NCBI RefSeq assembly: GCF_014695715.1
Contig: NZ_JACJOT010000017.1
Location: 186,001-250,000 of the forward strand
DNA: 64,000 nucleotides
Direction of reading: 5' to 3'
Origin: Microcoleus sp. FACHB-68
Lineage (GTDB): Bacteria > Cyanobacteriota > Cyanobacteriia > Cyanobacteriales > Oscillatoriaceae
In this document: positions 29,869-37,375 of the stretch, in pieces
Layout: every line of letters starts with the position of its first letter
Numbering within the stretch: position 1 is the stretch's first letter
Notes under the pieces: model-generated
The model's input: the letters and a program-made list of their open reading frames with translations, nothing else
Told to the model about the DNA's origin: nothing
The model's database searches: none
Made by a program: the position numbers and the translations under genes

Positions 29869-31785
29869 ATGGTGCGATTAAAGCTGTGGCAATGGATTGT
29901 ATTGGCAACCCCAATCGTAATGATCGTGGGTTTCTTGCTGGTAGCAGCCGGCAGACAAATCCACGAATGGGGAATTAACTGGATCTGGGCTGTATTTACC
30001 CTTCTATTAGTTGGCTGGCGGTGGCTGCTGGTTAAATGGACGAAACCGGCATTCGATCAGATGGAAGCCGTCATGGCGGAAGTTAACAAAGAATTGGCAT
30101 CTCCAATAGGAGATTCAACCGCACAGTTAGCCGGCAATGACACAATAAATCAAGCAGAAACTGCACTTCAAGAAATCGTAACAACAGCACAAAATGATCC
30201 GCCAATTTGGGAAGATTGGTCAATATTTTGGCAGCGATGTCAGGAACTTGTTGCTGCCGTCGCCCATGTTTATCATCCTGAAGTTAAGTATCCCTTACTT
30301 TCTATTTACGTTCCCCAGGCTTATGCCTTAATTCGGGGAACCGTGGATGACTTGGATCGATGGATGCAAAAATTATCTCCCGCCCTCAATCAAGTTACGG
30401 TTGGGCAGGCTTATGAAGCTTACGAAGTCTATCGCAAACTAGAGCCATCCGCTCGCAAACTGATGAAAGTTTGGAATTGGGCGCAGTGGTTTTTAAACCC
30501 GGCGGTGGCAGTGGCAAAAGTCGCGAGTCAGCGTTCCGGTAACCAGGCAACTCAGCAATTGCTGGTAAATTTGGGTCAGTCGCTGCGGGAAGCTGCCTTG
30601 CGGAACCTCTGCCGGCAAGCAATCACCCTCTACGGCGGCGGTACGGTGCTTCCTGGGGAATTTGCCACTTCTACACCGGCACTCCCGAAAGCCCAAACCC
30701 AAACTCTGCGAGAAATTCTCTCACAAGCCGAACCTGTCGAGAAAGTTGAGCAAAAACCCATCAGTATTCTGCTGGCAGGGCGCACCGGCGCAGGAAAAAG
30801 CAGTTTGATTAACACCCTGTTTCGGGCAGATAAAGCAGCGGTTGATGTATTACCAAGTACAGACAAAATACAGAATTATCGCTGGCAAAGTGATGCCGGT
30901 GAAACGCTTATTCTTTGGGATACACCGGGTTACGAACAAGTCAACCGTGGAGATCTACGGGATGAAGTGCTGGAGTTTGCCACCGGCGCGGATCTGCTAC
31001 TACTCGTCACACCGGCTTTAGATCCCGCCCTGCAAATGGATGTGGACTTTCTCAAAGACCTGAAAACGGCAGTTAAAGATTTGCCGGCCATTGTACTCGT
31101 TACCCAAGTGGATCGCCTGCGCCCGGTGCGCGAATGGGAACCGCCATACGATTGGCAATGGGGCAACCGGCCTAAAGAAAAAGCGATTCGGGAAGCGACG
31201 GAATATCGTGCTCAACTTTTGGGTGATTTCTGTAATTTAATTCTGCCCATTGTTGCCGGCGATCTGAAAACAGGTCGAACTGCTTGGAATGCAGAGGCGA
31301 TATCGCAGGCGCTGGTGCAAGAAATCTCGCCGGCTAAACAACTTCGTCTTGCCCGCTTTCTGCGTAATTTGGAAGCCCGCACGGTTGCTGCCGGCAAAAT
31401 TATCGACCGCTACACGTTCCAAATGGCAACAACTCAGGGACTTACAGCACTGTTGAAAAGTCCGGTTCTGCAGTTCATTTCCACCATGTCAACCGGCTCT
31501 CCAAATTTAGCGTATCTCCTGGCTGAGCAAATTCCTGTGGAGCAATTGCCGGTGGTGATTGGTAAGCTGCAAATGGCTTATGATCTGTTCTCACTGTTGA
31601 ATGCCGGTGACGCGCACCCGCTCAATTTTGACTTGCGATCGCTTTGGCCGGTGTTGCTAGAAAACACGGCTGCACCAGAACGCAACGCTTGGGCTTTCGG
31701 TCATGCTTTGGTGGAATACTGGACTCAAAATCTGCCGGTGGAACAATTGCAGCAGCGGTTTGAATCTTATCTGCAACAAGTTTAA
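29869..31785 (+). CDS. Membrane-anchored large GTPase
   Basis: A 638-residue protein. Two membrane helices lie at about 9-30 and 36-56. A helical region (about 60-290) follows, then a G domain with Walker A AGRTGAGKSSLINTLF, G3 WDTPGYEQ and G4 VTQVD (an acceptable TxxD form). The C-terminal ~200 residues are helical. It resembles the YfjP/dynamin-like group of cyanobacterial GTPases. It is the second large GTPase in 5 kb; together they bracket the toxin-antitoxin and Uma2 genes, although the two are not close paralogues. The role is unknown; membrane remodelling or stress is a guess. Confidence 0.85.
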   Translation: MVRLKLWQWIVLATPIVMIVGFLLVAAGRQIHEWGINWIWAVFTLLLVGWRWLLVKWTKPAFDQMEAVMAEVNKELASPIGDSTAQLAGNDTINQAETALQEIVTTAQNDPPIWEDWSIFWQRCQELVAAVAHVYHPEVKYPLLSIYVPQAYALIRGTVDDLDRWMQKLSPALNQVTVGQAYEAYEVYRKLEPSARKLMKVWNWAQWFLNPAVAVAKVASQRSGNQATQQLLVNLGQSLREAALRNLCRQAITLYGGGTVLPGEFATSTPALPKAQTQTLREILSQAEPVEKVEQKPISILLAGRTGAGKSSLINTLFRADKAAVDVLPSTDKIQNYRWQSDAGETLILWDTPGYEQVNRGDLRDEVLEFATGADLLLLVTPALDPALQMDVDFLKDLKTAVKDLPAIVLVTQVDRLRPVREWEPPYDWQWGNRPKEKAIREATEYRAQLLGDFCNLILPIVAGDLKTGRTAWNAEAISQALVQEISPAKQLRLARFLRNLEARTVAAGKIIDRYTFQMATTQGLTALLKSPVLQFISTMSTGSPNLAYLLAEQIPVEQLPVVIGKLQMAYDLFSLLNAGDAHPLNFDLRSLWPVLLENTAAPERNAWAFGHALVEYWTQNLPVEQLQQRFESYLQQV

Positions 31786-31860
31786 GCCGGCGCTACATCT
31801 GTCGTAAATTTCTTTTAACAACTTTTGCAACAAGTCTATTGACAAATTGCTAAAGTTGTT

Positions 31861-31894
31861 TTTTTAACCGCAGATTTTGCAGATAAGGTTAACC
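31861..31894. repeat. Dispersed CGCAGAT-type repeat, copy 1
   Basis: The stretch TTAACCGCAGATTTTGCAG followed by ATAAGGTTAACC shares GCAGATAAGGTTAAC with a copy near 42150. It lies 76 bases after the GTPase stop. Confidence 0.55.
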
Positions 31895-31974
31895 GTGTTT
31901 TTAACTTTTTTGCTCGTTATGATTTCAACTCAAATGATTGAAATTTTAAAATTATTTACTATATTCATTAATTA

Positions 31975-32945
31975 ACCTGAGTTCGGGTTAAGCAGAAGGG
32001 AGAAAAAAGGCATCGATATTGACAGAAGGCTTCTTAGGATGAAGGCAATAGGCAATCAATCCACAGACCAAGTTGACTAAAAAATTGACCGGACTGCGAC
32101 GGGTGAGAATGCTCAATCCCAGAGATGTTTGTTAGTTGGTCGATAATCGTCTCAATGATGGAGCGTTTACGCGTTAGCAGCTTATCCATCAGTGGCATCA
32201 GCTTATTTTTCATATTGCGCTTTGGCTTTGTAATCAGTTGAATCCCCATCTGGGTTAACAGTTGCTCAAATAACTTTTGGGATATGTAGCCTCGGTCAGT
32301 TACCACAAGAGCCAGACAAACCTTTGAGCAGATTGAGAACAGGCTTGCGGTCAAATGCAATTACCGCAAGTAACAGCGATATTCAGCAGTTGTCCCAGGT
32401 CATTACAAATCAGATGTAGCTTAAAGCCGAAAAACCAGTTTACAGAAGTCTTACCTCGCTTGCCGATATTCTGGAAAACCTTGTGCATTTTGATGCGGCG
32501 GTTATGACACACCCCAATCTTGGTGGAGTCAATTACTGACACCCCCGTACACTGACCAAAACAACTGTGCAGATAAATGCTCAAGGGTATTAAGGTGGAA
32601 GGCATCCATTCGACAAAACGTTGATAACTTACCAACGCCGGGAAAGGCTTGAAGCCAGTGTCCCATGACTTGATTGAGATAAAACCTTTTAAAATTCCGG
32701 TAATGGGATTGGTGAAATGCAATCGTGATGGTCATAATTTCACTGGGGCACAGTTGACGATGACGTTGGCGGTGTTTCAGTCCATTTCCCATCACTTGTT
32801 TGTCCCACAAGAGTTCAAAAACTTGGCAGAAATCATCGACAGCGCAAAATAGTTCTTCTAAATTAATCATGGGACGAGCCTGTAAAGCTTTGGTGTGATG
32901 ACTTTTAGCTTACTTGCTTGTCCCTTTCTTATCCCGAACTCAGGT
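31975..32945 (-). mobile_element. IS982-family insertion sequence
   Basis: A 971-base element with 13-base terminal inverted repeats (31975-31987 and 32933-32945). It encodes one transposase on the minus strand, now broken by frameshifts. The length is normal for IS982 elements. Its inner end abuts, by one base, the stop codon of a truncated reductase gene. Confidence 0.85.
31988..32870 (-). pseudogene. IS982 transposase, three frameshifts
   Basis: The reading begins MINLEELFCAVDDFCQVFE at 32870 and, after jumps of frame near 32640, near 32350 and near 32070, ends [10 protein letters not shown] at 31988. Family landmarks in order are HQSHYRNFKRFY, FVEWMP, SVIDSTKIGVC, FGFKLHLICND, LITKPKRNMKNK and RSIIETIIDQL. 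Three separate frame changes mean that no full transposase can be made, so the element could move only with help from an intact copy elsewhere. Confidence 0.85.
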
Positions 32946-33244
32946 TACATATAAATCGCACGGCTCAGACGAACCCCGAAATCGGCATCCGGATTTGTCG
33001 TGGCGTCACCAAGCCGCTCTTGCATCACTGCAACTGCCAAGTCCCGGCGCTTTGGCGATCGTGATGCGTCGGCAATTGCCAGCGCTGCCGCCATCTGTTC
33101 ACGCGTGAGATCAGTGCAATAGCAGGGCGTGCCTGGTTGCTGACGCCACGAATCGGCGAGCGTGCCGGCGTCAAAAGCATCAAGCCCGGTGTCTTCGACG
33201 GTAAGGCGCTTCTGCGACCACTCCCACCTGCGAAAATCGCCGGC
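32945..33244 (-). pseudogene. C-terminal fragment of a second NADP-dependent reductase
   Basis: The last ~85 codons of a close paralogue of the reductase at 34259-35005. Reading GLDAFDAGTLADSWRQQPG, CYCTDL and TTNPDADFGVRLSRAIYM, it aligns end to end with the paralogue's C-terminus. The match stops near 33205; upstream of that the sequence runs into the 3' end of the NmrA-like gene without a start codon. The stop codon overlaps the last base of the IS end. This is a remnant of a tandem duplication or of recombination. Confidence 0.8.
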
Positions 33245-34174
33245 TTATTCCGTGGGAGTTTCGTCGGCGCGCCGATCGACCAGATCGAGCAGTTCGGCCC
33301 GGTGTGCTGTCGCCCAAGCACGGAAACTGGTTCCGGGCCGACCCAGCAGATATGGGATGTCGTCGCGCACCGTGCCGAAATAGCCCAGCCGCCCGTCGGC
33401 GAGTTGTGTGCAGAATTCTATCGAGCTCTTGGCGTACCAGTCCTCGACCTTCAACCCGCCCGCCTTGAACAAGGCTTCCATGTCCGCTGGATGGCGCACG
33501 TCGCAGGTGATCGTGCGGCCCATGACCTCGCTCAACATGATGGCGAGTTCGGGCCCCGTCATCGTCTCGGTGCTGAGATAATAGTTCTTCGAGGCGTGGT
33601 TCTCGGGTCCGTCGCGCAAGACCTTAGCCGTGACCGCCGCAATATCTGTAACGGCGATGTAGCCGACCCGCTGCTCTCCCCAGAACACCGGGAACGAACC
33701 GCCCGTCGGCGGCGACACGTTCAACATTCCATCCATGAACATATTGGGGTGCAGATGTGTCCAGGGTATGCCACTGGCCTCGATGTAGCACTCGACCAGC
33801 GCGAACCAGGAGAATTTCGAGTCGGTGCAGTCGTCGTTGGCAAAGACGCCCTGATTGACGATGTGTTTCACCCCTGCCTTCTTGGCGGCATCGACCAGCG
33901 TCTTGGTCTGGTGCGTCATGGCGATCGTGTAGCCGGTCAGGATATTGAGCCGCTCGACACCGCAGAGCGCGGGCCCGAATGTGCGCGGATCGTCGAGGTC
34001 GAACAGCACCGCGTCGCGACCTTCATTGTGCAACCGCTCCAGATCCTCCTGCTTGCGTACCCCGATACGGATGCGTGCGTCGCTCGAGTTTCGGTCGAAA
34101 TCCTCCAAAATGAAGCGGCCGGTCTGGCCGGTGACGCCCATAAGGAAGATGAGTGGGCTGTTGTCGGTCGCCAT
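33245..34174 (-). CDS. NmrA-like atypical short-chain NAD(P)-binding reductase
   Basis: A 309-residue protein of the NmrA/quinone-reductase-like atypical SDR group. It has a Gly-rich nucleotide motif GVTGQTGRF near residues 13-21, a Rossmann fold to about 150 with AAKKAGVKHIVNQGV, and a C-terminal substrate domain with LRDGPENHASKNYYL and the EMTGPEL-like line. It likely reduces quinones or binds NAD(P) as a redox sensor; the substrate is unknown. It is GC-rich, within the foreign insert, on the same strand as its marR-type regulator and 84 bases after the reductase gene. Confidence 0.82.
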   Translation of the reverse strand: MATDNSPLIFLMGVTGQTGRFILEDFDRNSSDARIRIGVRKQEDLERLHNEGRDAVLFDLDDPRTFGPALCGVERLNILTGYTIAMTHQTKTLVDAAKKAGVKHIVNQGVFANDDCTDSKFSWFALVECYIEASGIPWTHLHPNMFMDGMLNVSPPTGGSFPVFWGEQRVGYIAVTDIAAVTAKVLRDGPENHASKNYYLSTETMTGPELAIMLSEVMGRTITCDVRHPADMEALFKAGGLKVEDWYAKSSIEFCTQLADGRLGYFGTVRDDIPYLLGRPGTSFRAWATAHRAELLDLVDRRADETPTE

Positions 34175-34258
34175 GATTGCTCTGCGGTTGTTTGTGTGGA
34201 TGTCGAACGGGAAGAGGCGTGACGGGCGGGGAAGTTGTTCTCCAGCCCATGACCGCCT

Positions 34259-35005
34259 TCACATGAACAGCGCGCGGGTCAGGCGCACGGCATAGTCAGA
34301 ATCAGGGTTGGTAGTGCTATCACCCACCCGCTCCACGATCGCCTCGATCGCAAGCTCGCGGCGCCTGGGCAAGCGCTCACGTTCCGCCGAGGCGAGCGCG
34401 GCAGGCATCTCCTCGCGGCTGAGGTCTGTGCAGTAACAGGGCGATCCGGGCTGCTGGCGCCACGAATCGGCAAGCGTGCCGGCGTCGAAAGCATCAAGCC
34501 CGGTGTCTTCGACGAGGGCCATCGCCACGGAGCGATCCTTCTCGCGGTCAGCAGCGACAGGGAGGGCGATACGGTCAGGGCTTCCAGCAGGCTTGCCCTT
34601 AGTGGCGAAGGAGCCAGACCCGATCGCGTTCCACGCCTTGGCGATCGGCCGGCCTAGCTGTTCGGCCACCCAAAGGCTCTCAACCTGCCCGGCCTCGATA
34701 GCATCGATCTTGTCGTCGCGGTGGGGATAGTAATTGGACGTGTCGATGACGACTGTCTCGGCTGGTAGGTTGGCGATCAGTGGCGCGATTGTGGGAATGC
34801 GGTTGAGAGGGATCGAGAGGATCACCACTTCAACGTCCTCGACAGCTTCAGCCGTCGATACCGCGCGTGCGCCGAAAGCCAGCACATCGGCCTCGATGGT
34901 CTCGGGGCCGCGAGAGTTGGCCACCTTCACGTCATGTCCAGCCGCACTGAGTTTGCGTGCCAAAGTCTTTCCGATATGGCCAGTGCCAAGAATGCCTATC
35001 TTCAT
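34259..35005 (-). CDS. NADP-dependent oxidoreductase (F420-dependent NADP reductase-like)
   Basis: A 248-residue Rossmann protein starting MKIGILGTGHIGKTLARKL, with the GxGxxG motif at the very N-terminus and an NSRGPETI loop after strand 2 that suits NADP. VILSIPLNRI and VVIDTSNYYPHRDD are family landmarks. Known members are annotated as NADPH-dependent F420 reductases or pyrroline-carboxylate-reductase-like; F420 use is doubtful here. A truncated paralogue lies at 32945. It belongs to the insert's single-strand gene run. The 225 bases before the nitroreductase contain only a short open tail ending YRAEADEAGRPYFENHSG (stop at 35069), possibly another gene remnant. Confidence 0.83.
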   Translation of the reverse strand: MKIGILGTGHIGKTLARKLSAAGHDVKVANSRGPETIEADVLAFGARAVSTAEAVEDVEVVILSIPLNRIPTIAPLIANLPAETVVIDTSNYYPHRDDKIDAIEAGQVESLWVAEQLGRPIAKAWNAIGSGSFATKGKPAGSPDRIALPVAADREKDRSVAMALVEDTGLDAFDAGTLADSWRQQPGSPCYCTDLSREEMPAALASAERERLPRRRELAIEAIVERVGDSTTNPDSDYAVRLTRALFM

Positions 35006-35229
35006 AAAACGATTTCCTTTTACTGGGTAAGAGTCTCATTCCACTGCTGTACATCATTTGGGCCGGTCTTACCCCGAGTGATTCTCGAAGTAGGGGCGCC
35101 CGGCCTCGTCCGCCTCGGCGCGGTAGCCAGCAATCTGTCAGGCGTCAGCCTGCGCCAGCGCGGCTTTTACTTCTGGTCTGTGGGTTACATCTGTTGTTAA
35201 ATGACCAATCATCCTCATCCGAACATTTT

Positions 35230-35958
35230 TTAATGGTGAAAGGTCACGCTCTCTGAGACGGGAACGCGCCCCATCCGAACACTGTTGACTGGTGCTGTGA
35301 AGTCTGGATAGCCAAACGCAATGGCAAACATCAGCTTGAGTTCATCGGAGATACCCAAATATTCGCGGATGGTCTGTGCAAAAAAGCCAATGGCGGTCTG
35401 CGGAATACCTCCTAAACCGCGCGCCGTCAGAGACAACAAAAACGTCTGGCCATACATTCCAATGTCACCGCCAACGCGCACATTATCTCCAAAGGAAGGC
35501 ATGAACAGCAGAGCGACATGAGGTGCACCGTAGAAGGTGTAATTTTTTGCAGCGGCTTTATGACGCGCGATCTTGTCGCCCCGCGCCACACCCATCGCCT
35601 CATAAAAGGTTTTGCCGTGTTCAATTCGGCGTTCACTATAGGTGCCATAAAAGCACTCCATATCGAAGCTAAAATCCGGCGTGAAATTCTCCGCTTCGTT
35701 TTGCTCGGTTAGAATGCGGCCCAATTCTTTGATCTTTTCGCCCGAAACGATGTGTGTGTTCCACGGCTGCGTGTTGCAATTCGATGGAGAATATTGTGCA
35801 TCTTCCAAGACTTGCAAAATTTGAGCGTTAGGGACGGGTGTTGGTAAAAATGAGCGGAATGAGCGGCGCGCTCGAACTGTCTCTTCAAAAGAGAGTGTTT
35901 GTGATGGTTCATTTTCTAATTCAATGAGACCGTTTGAAAGGTGTGTTGCGTTTGACAT
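35230..35958 (-). CDS. Nitroreductase family flavoprotein
   Basis: A 242-residue FMN-dependent reductase of nitro and quinone compounds. The N-terminal RARRSFRSFLPTPVP is the phosphate-binding Arg cluster; SPSNCNTQPW is the classic nitroreductase signature; GLGGIPQTA and FAIAFGYPD complete the FMN site. It starts 22 bases after the MarR-type regulator gene and is probably co-transcribed. Context suggests detoxification of electrophiles (inference). Confidence 0.9.
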   Translation of the reverse strand: MSNATHLSNGLIELENEPSQTLSFEETVRARRSFRSFLPTPVPNAQILQVLEDAQYSPSNCNTQPWNTHIVSGEKIKELGRILTEQNEAENFTPDFSFDMECFYGTYSERRIEHGKTFYEAMGVARGDKIARHKAAAKNYTFYGAPHVALLFMPSFGDNVRVGGDIGMYGQTFLLSLTARGLGGIPQTAIGFFAQTIREYLGISDELKLMFAIAFGYPDFTAPVNSVRMGRVPVSESVTFHH

Positions 35959-35980
35959 CGTGAAACCTCAAAAGATGGTG

Positions 35981-36457
35981 TCAGTTGGAAGGTGGTTCGT
36001 GGTCGAGAGCCTTGGCTAAACGGGGTATTGCCAGCCCGTTCAACGTGTCGCGAAGCTCGGCAAGGTCTTCATCGGAGAGACGGCAGGCCGTCTCGATCTT
36101 TTCAGGGATCGAGCACGCTGCCTCGCGGAGTGCCTCGCCCGCTTCTGTCAGATCGATAAGAACGCGGCGTTCGTCCTGCTGGTCACGGGTGCGCGTCACC
36201 AACCCCGCGCTCTCAAGGCGCTTTAAGAGGGGCGTCAAGGTTCCGTTATCCATACCCAGTTCAAGCCCTACTTCCCCAACAGTGCGCGGGGTGCCCTCGT
36301 AGAGAGCGAGCATGACCAGAAACTGAGGATAGGTCAGGCCCAAAGGCTCAAGAAAGGGCCGATGAAGCCGAATGACGCGGTTCGACGCACTATAGAGGGC
36401 AAACGAAAGCTGCCTCCCCACCTGTCGCCGTTGGTTGATGTTCGAGTTGTTATCCAT
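35981..36457 (-). CDS. OhrR/MarR-type transcriptional regulator lacking the sensing cysteine
   Basis: A 158-residue MarR-family winged-helix protein close to OhrR: GLTYPQFLVMLALYEG, then NGTLTPLLKRLESAGLV and the wing RDQQDERRVLIDLT. OhrR proteins sense hydroperoxides with a Cys in a segment like LCFALYS. Here the segment is QLSFALYSAS with Ser18 at that place. Two other Cys (115, 125) are in the C-terminal helix region. Its trigger may therefore differ. It heads the insert's operon and probably represses it through the dyad at 36479. Confidence 0.85.
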   Translation of the reverse strand: MDNNSNINQRRQVGRQLSFALYSASNRVIRLHRPFLEPLGLTYPQFLVMLALYEGTPRTVGEVGLELGMDNGTLTPLLKRLESAGLVTRTRDQQDERRVLIDLTEAGEALREAACSIPEKIETACRLSDEDLAELRDTLNGLAIPRLAKALDHEPPSN

Positions 36458-36478
36458 TTTTAAATCCAGTCAACAACT

Positions 36479-36500
36479 ATTATATAGCGCACTACATAAT
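36479..36500. promoter_or_regulatory. Candidate MarR operator dyad
   Basis: ATTATATAGCG (36479-36489) and CACTACATAAT (36490-36500) are inverted with 9 of 11 pairs matching. It lies 22 bases before the regulator start, where an autorepressor would bind. Size and symmetry suit MarR-family sites; binding is inferred. Confidence 0.5.
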
Positions 36501-36563
36501 GGTGCAATACCTATAAGTCACTTTTTTCTGGGTTTTCTACGGTGATCCTTGTAAGCGCGTGTT

Positions 36564-36737
36564 TCATATGGCGTGAAATTGGCGTTTCGCCGGCTTTGGC
36601 TTGGTGAGCCGCTTGAGCATGAGGCAGAGCATGGACACGTATACGAAGGCTTCTGGGCTAGGCGGCAGCGCCTCATAATCTTTGCTCAGACGCCGGTTGC
36701 GACCCAGGCAGGCGAAAGTGCGCTCTATTGCCTTCAT
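36564..36737 (-). pseudogene. C-terminal fragment of IS5-family transposase
   Basis: A 57-codon open tail reading IERTFACLGRNRRLSKDYEA and SPEAFVYVSMLCLMLKRL, the conserved end of IS5-family DDE transposases. The rest of the gene is missing, replaced by the IS982 end that starts about 36726. It is evidence of one IS landing in or recombining with another. Confidence 0.8.
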
Positions 36738-36801
36738 TCTAAGAAGCTTTCTTTCAATATCGATGCCTTTTTTCTCCCTTCTGCTTAACCCGAACTCAGG
36801 T
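36726..36801 (+). mobile_element. IS982 end remnant, inverted
   Basis: About 76 bases nearly identical to the reverse complement of 31975-32050, differing at a handful of positions. It encodes the last residues of the same transposase ([13 protein letters not shown]) on the plus strand. It forms the right boundary of the composite insertion. Confidence 0.85.
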
Positions 36802-37120
36802 TAATTATCTTGACTTCAGCAAGGTTTTGGGGTTGCCGGCAATTATTCAACCTAAAAAATCTGAAACTGACAAAGAATTGACGAGCGGATGCTGCATCAT
36901 GTCTCAGAAAATTTTTAGAGTGAAGACAAAATCAAGTATTTACAGATATTTGGTAAATTACGATACTTTTTTTAAATAAACTCATTGCTAATTTATGTAC
37001 TAGAAAGTACAGGAGAGACTCTTAAAAGCGTTCAGAAGTTATCCAAGACGGTAGTTAATACAGTTGAAACTTCAACGATTTTGAGAGAACTCATAGATAC
37101 GAAGTAAAAAATTTAATGGC

Positions 37121-37314
37121 CTCTAGGGTTCCGGTTTGAGCCGCGCAATATAAATCTAATTTCAAATTGCCGTTGCTCAAATGCTGGTCCGAGAGAGGTA
37201 AGCTGGCTTCTCCAAAACTTATAGTTTTTTGTGAGGAATTCGCTAGTTACACGGCGGGATAAAAGCCCGGGAGGAACGTACCAGTCGCTGAGACTGAGCT
37301 TGTTCTCCTGGGCT
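37121..37314 (+). promoter_or_regulatory. Guanidine-I (ykkC) riboswitch
   Basis: All conserved blocks of the guanidine-I aptamer are present in order and spacing: CTAGGGTTCCG (37123-37133), CTGGTCCGAGAG (37184-37195) and ACACGGCGGGATAAAAGCCC (37249-37268). After the aptamer, AGCCCGGGAGGAAC (37264-37277) can pair with GTTCTCCTGGGCT (37302-37314), with an inner CAGTC/GACTG hairpin. This would be an alternative expression-platform stem, though it lacks a U-run. Guanidine binding should favour expression of the guanidine hydrolase downstream. The rest of 36802-37375 shows no gene. Confidence 0.95.
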
Positions 37315-37375
37315 TTCGGCGTTGACGAGCGCAAATTCCTCATTTTGTTGTGTTGAAAATTTTTAGGGTATTTAC

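Larger units (their letters stand above)
31975..36801. mobile_element. Composite-transposon-like insertion bounded by inverted IS982 ends
   Basis: The outer ends are the same 13-base IS end in opposite orientation: ACCTGAGTTCGGG (31975-31987) and CCCGAACTCAGGT (36789-36801). TAATTA lies immediately outside on both sides (31969-31974 and 36802-36807), as expected of a target-site duplication. The inside contains a nearly full IS982-type element, GC-rich genes unlike the host in codon use, an IS5-family remnant and a 76-base inverted IS982 end. The IS copy's own inner end (32945) is not followed by TAATTA, so the outer pair marks the event. Internal open frames on both strands are typical of high-GC DNA. 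Confidence 0.8.

Noticed and set aside
33137-34222. 361-codon open frame on the plus strand inside the insert
   Set aside because: It is antisense to the NmrA-like gene, whose motifs are clear. GC-rich DNA often leaves long antisense frames.
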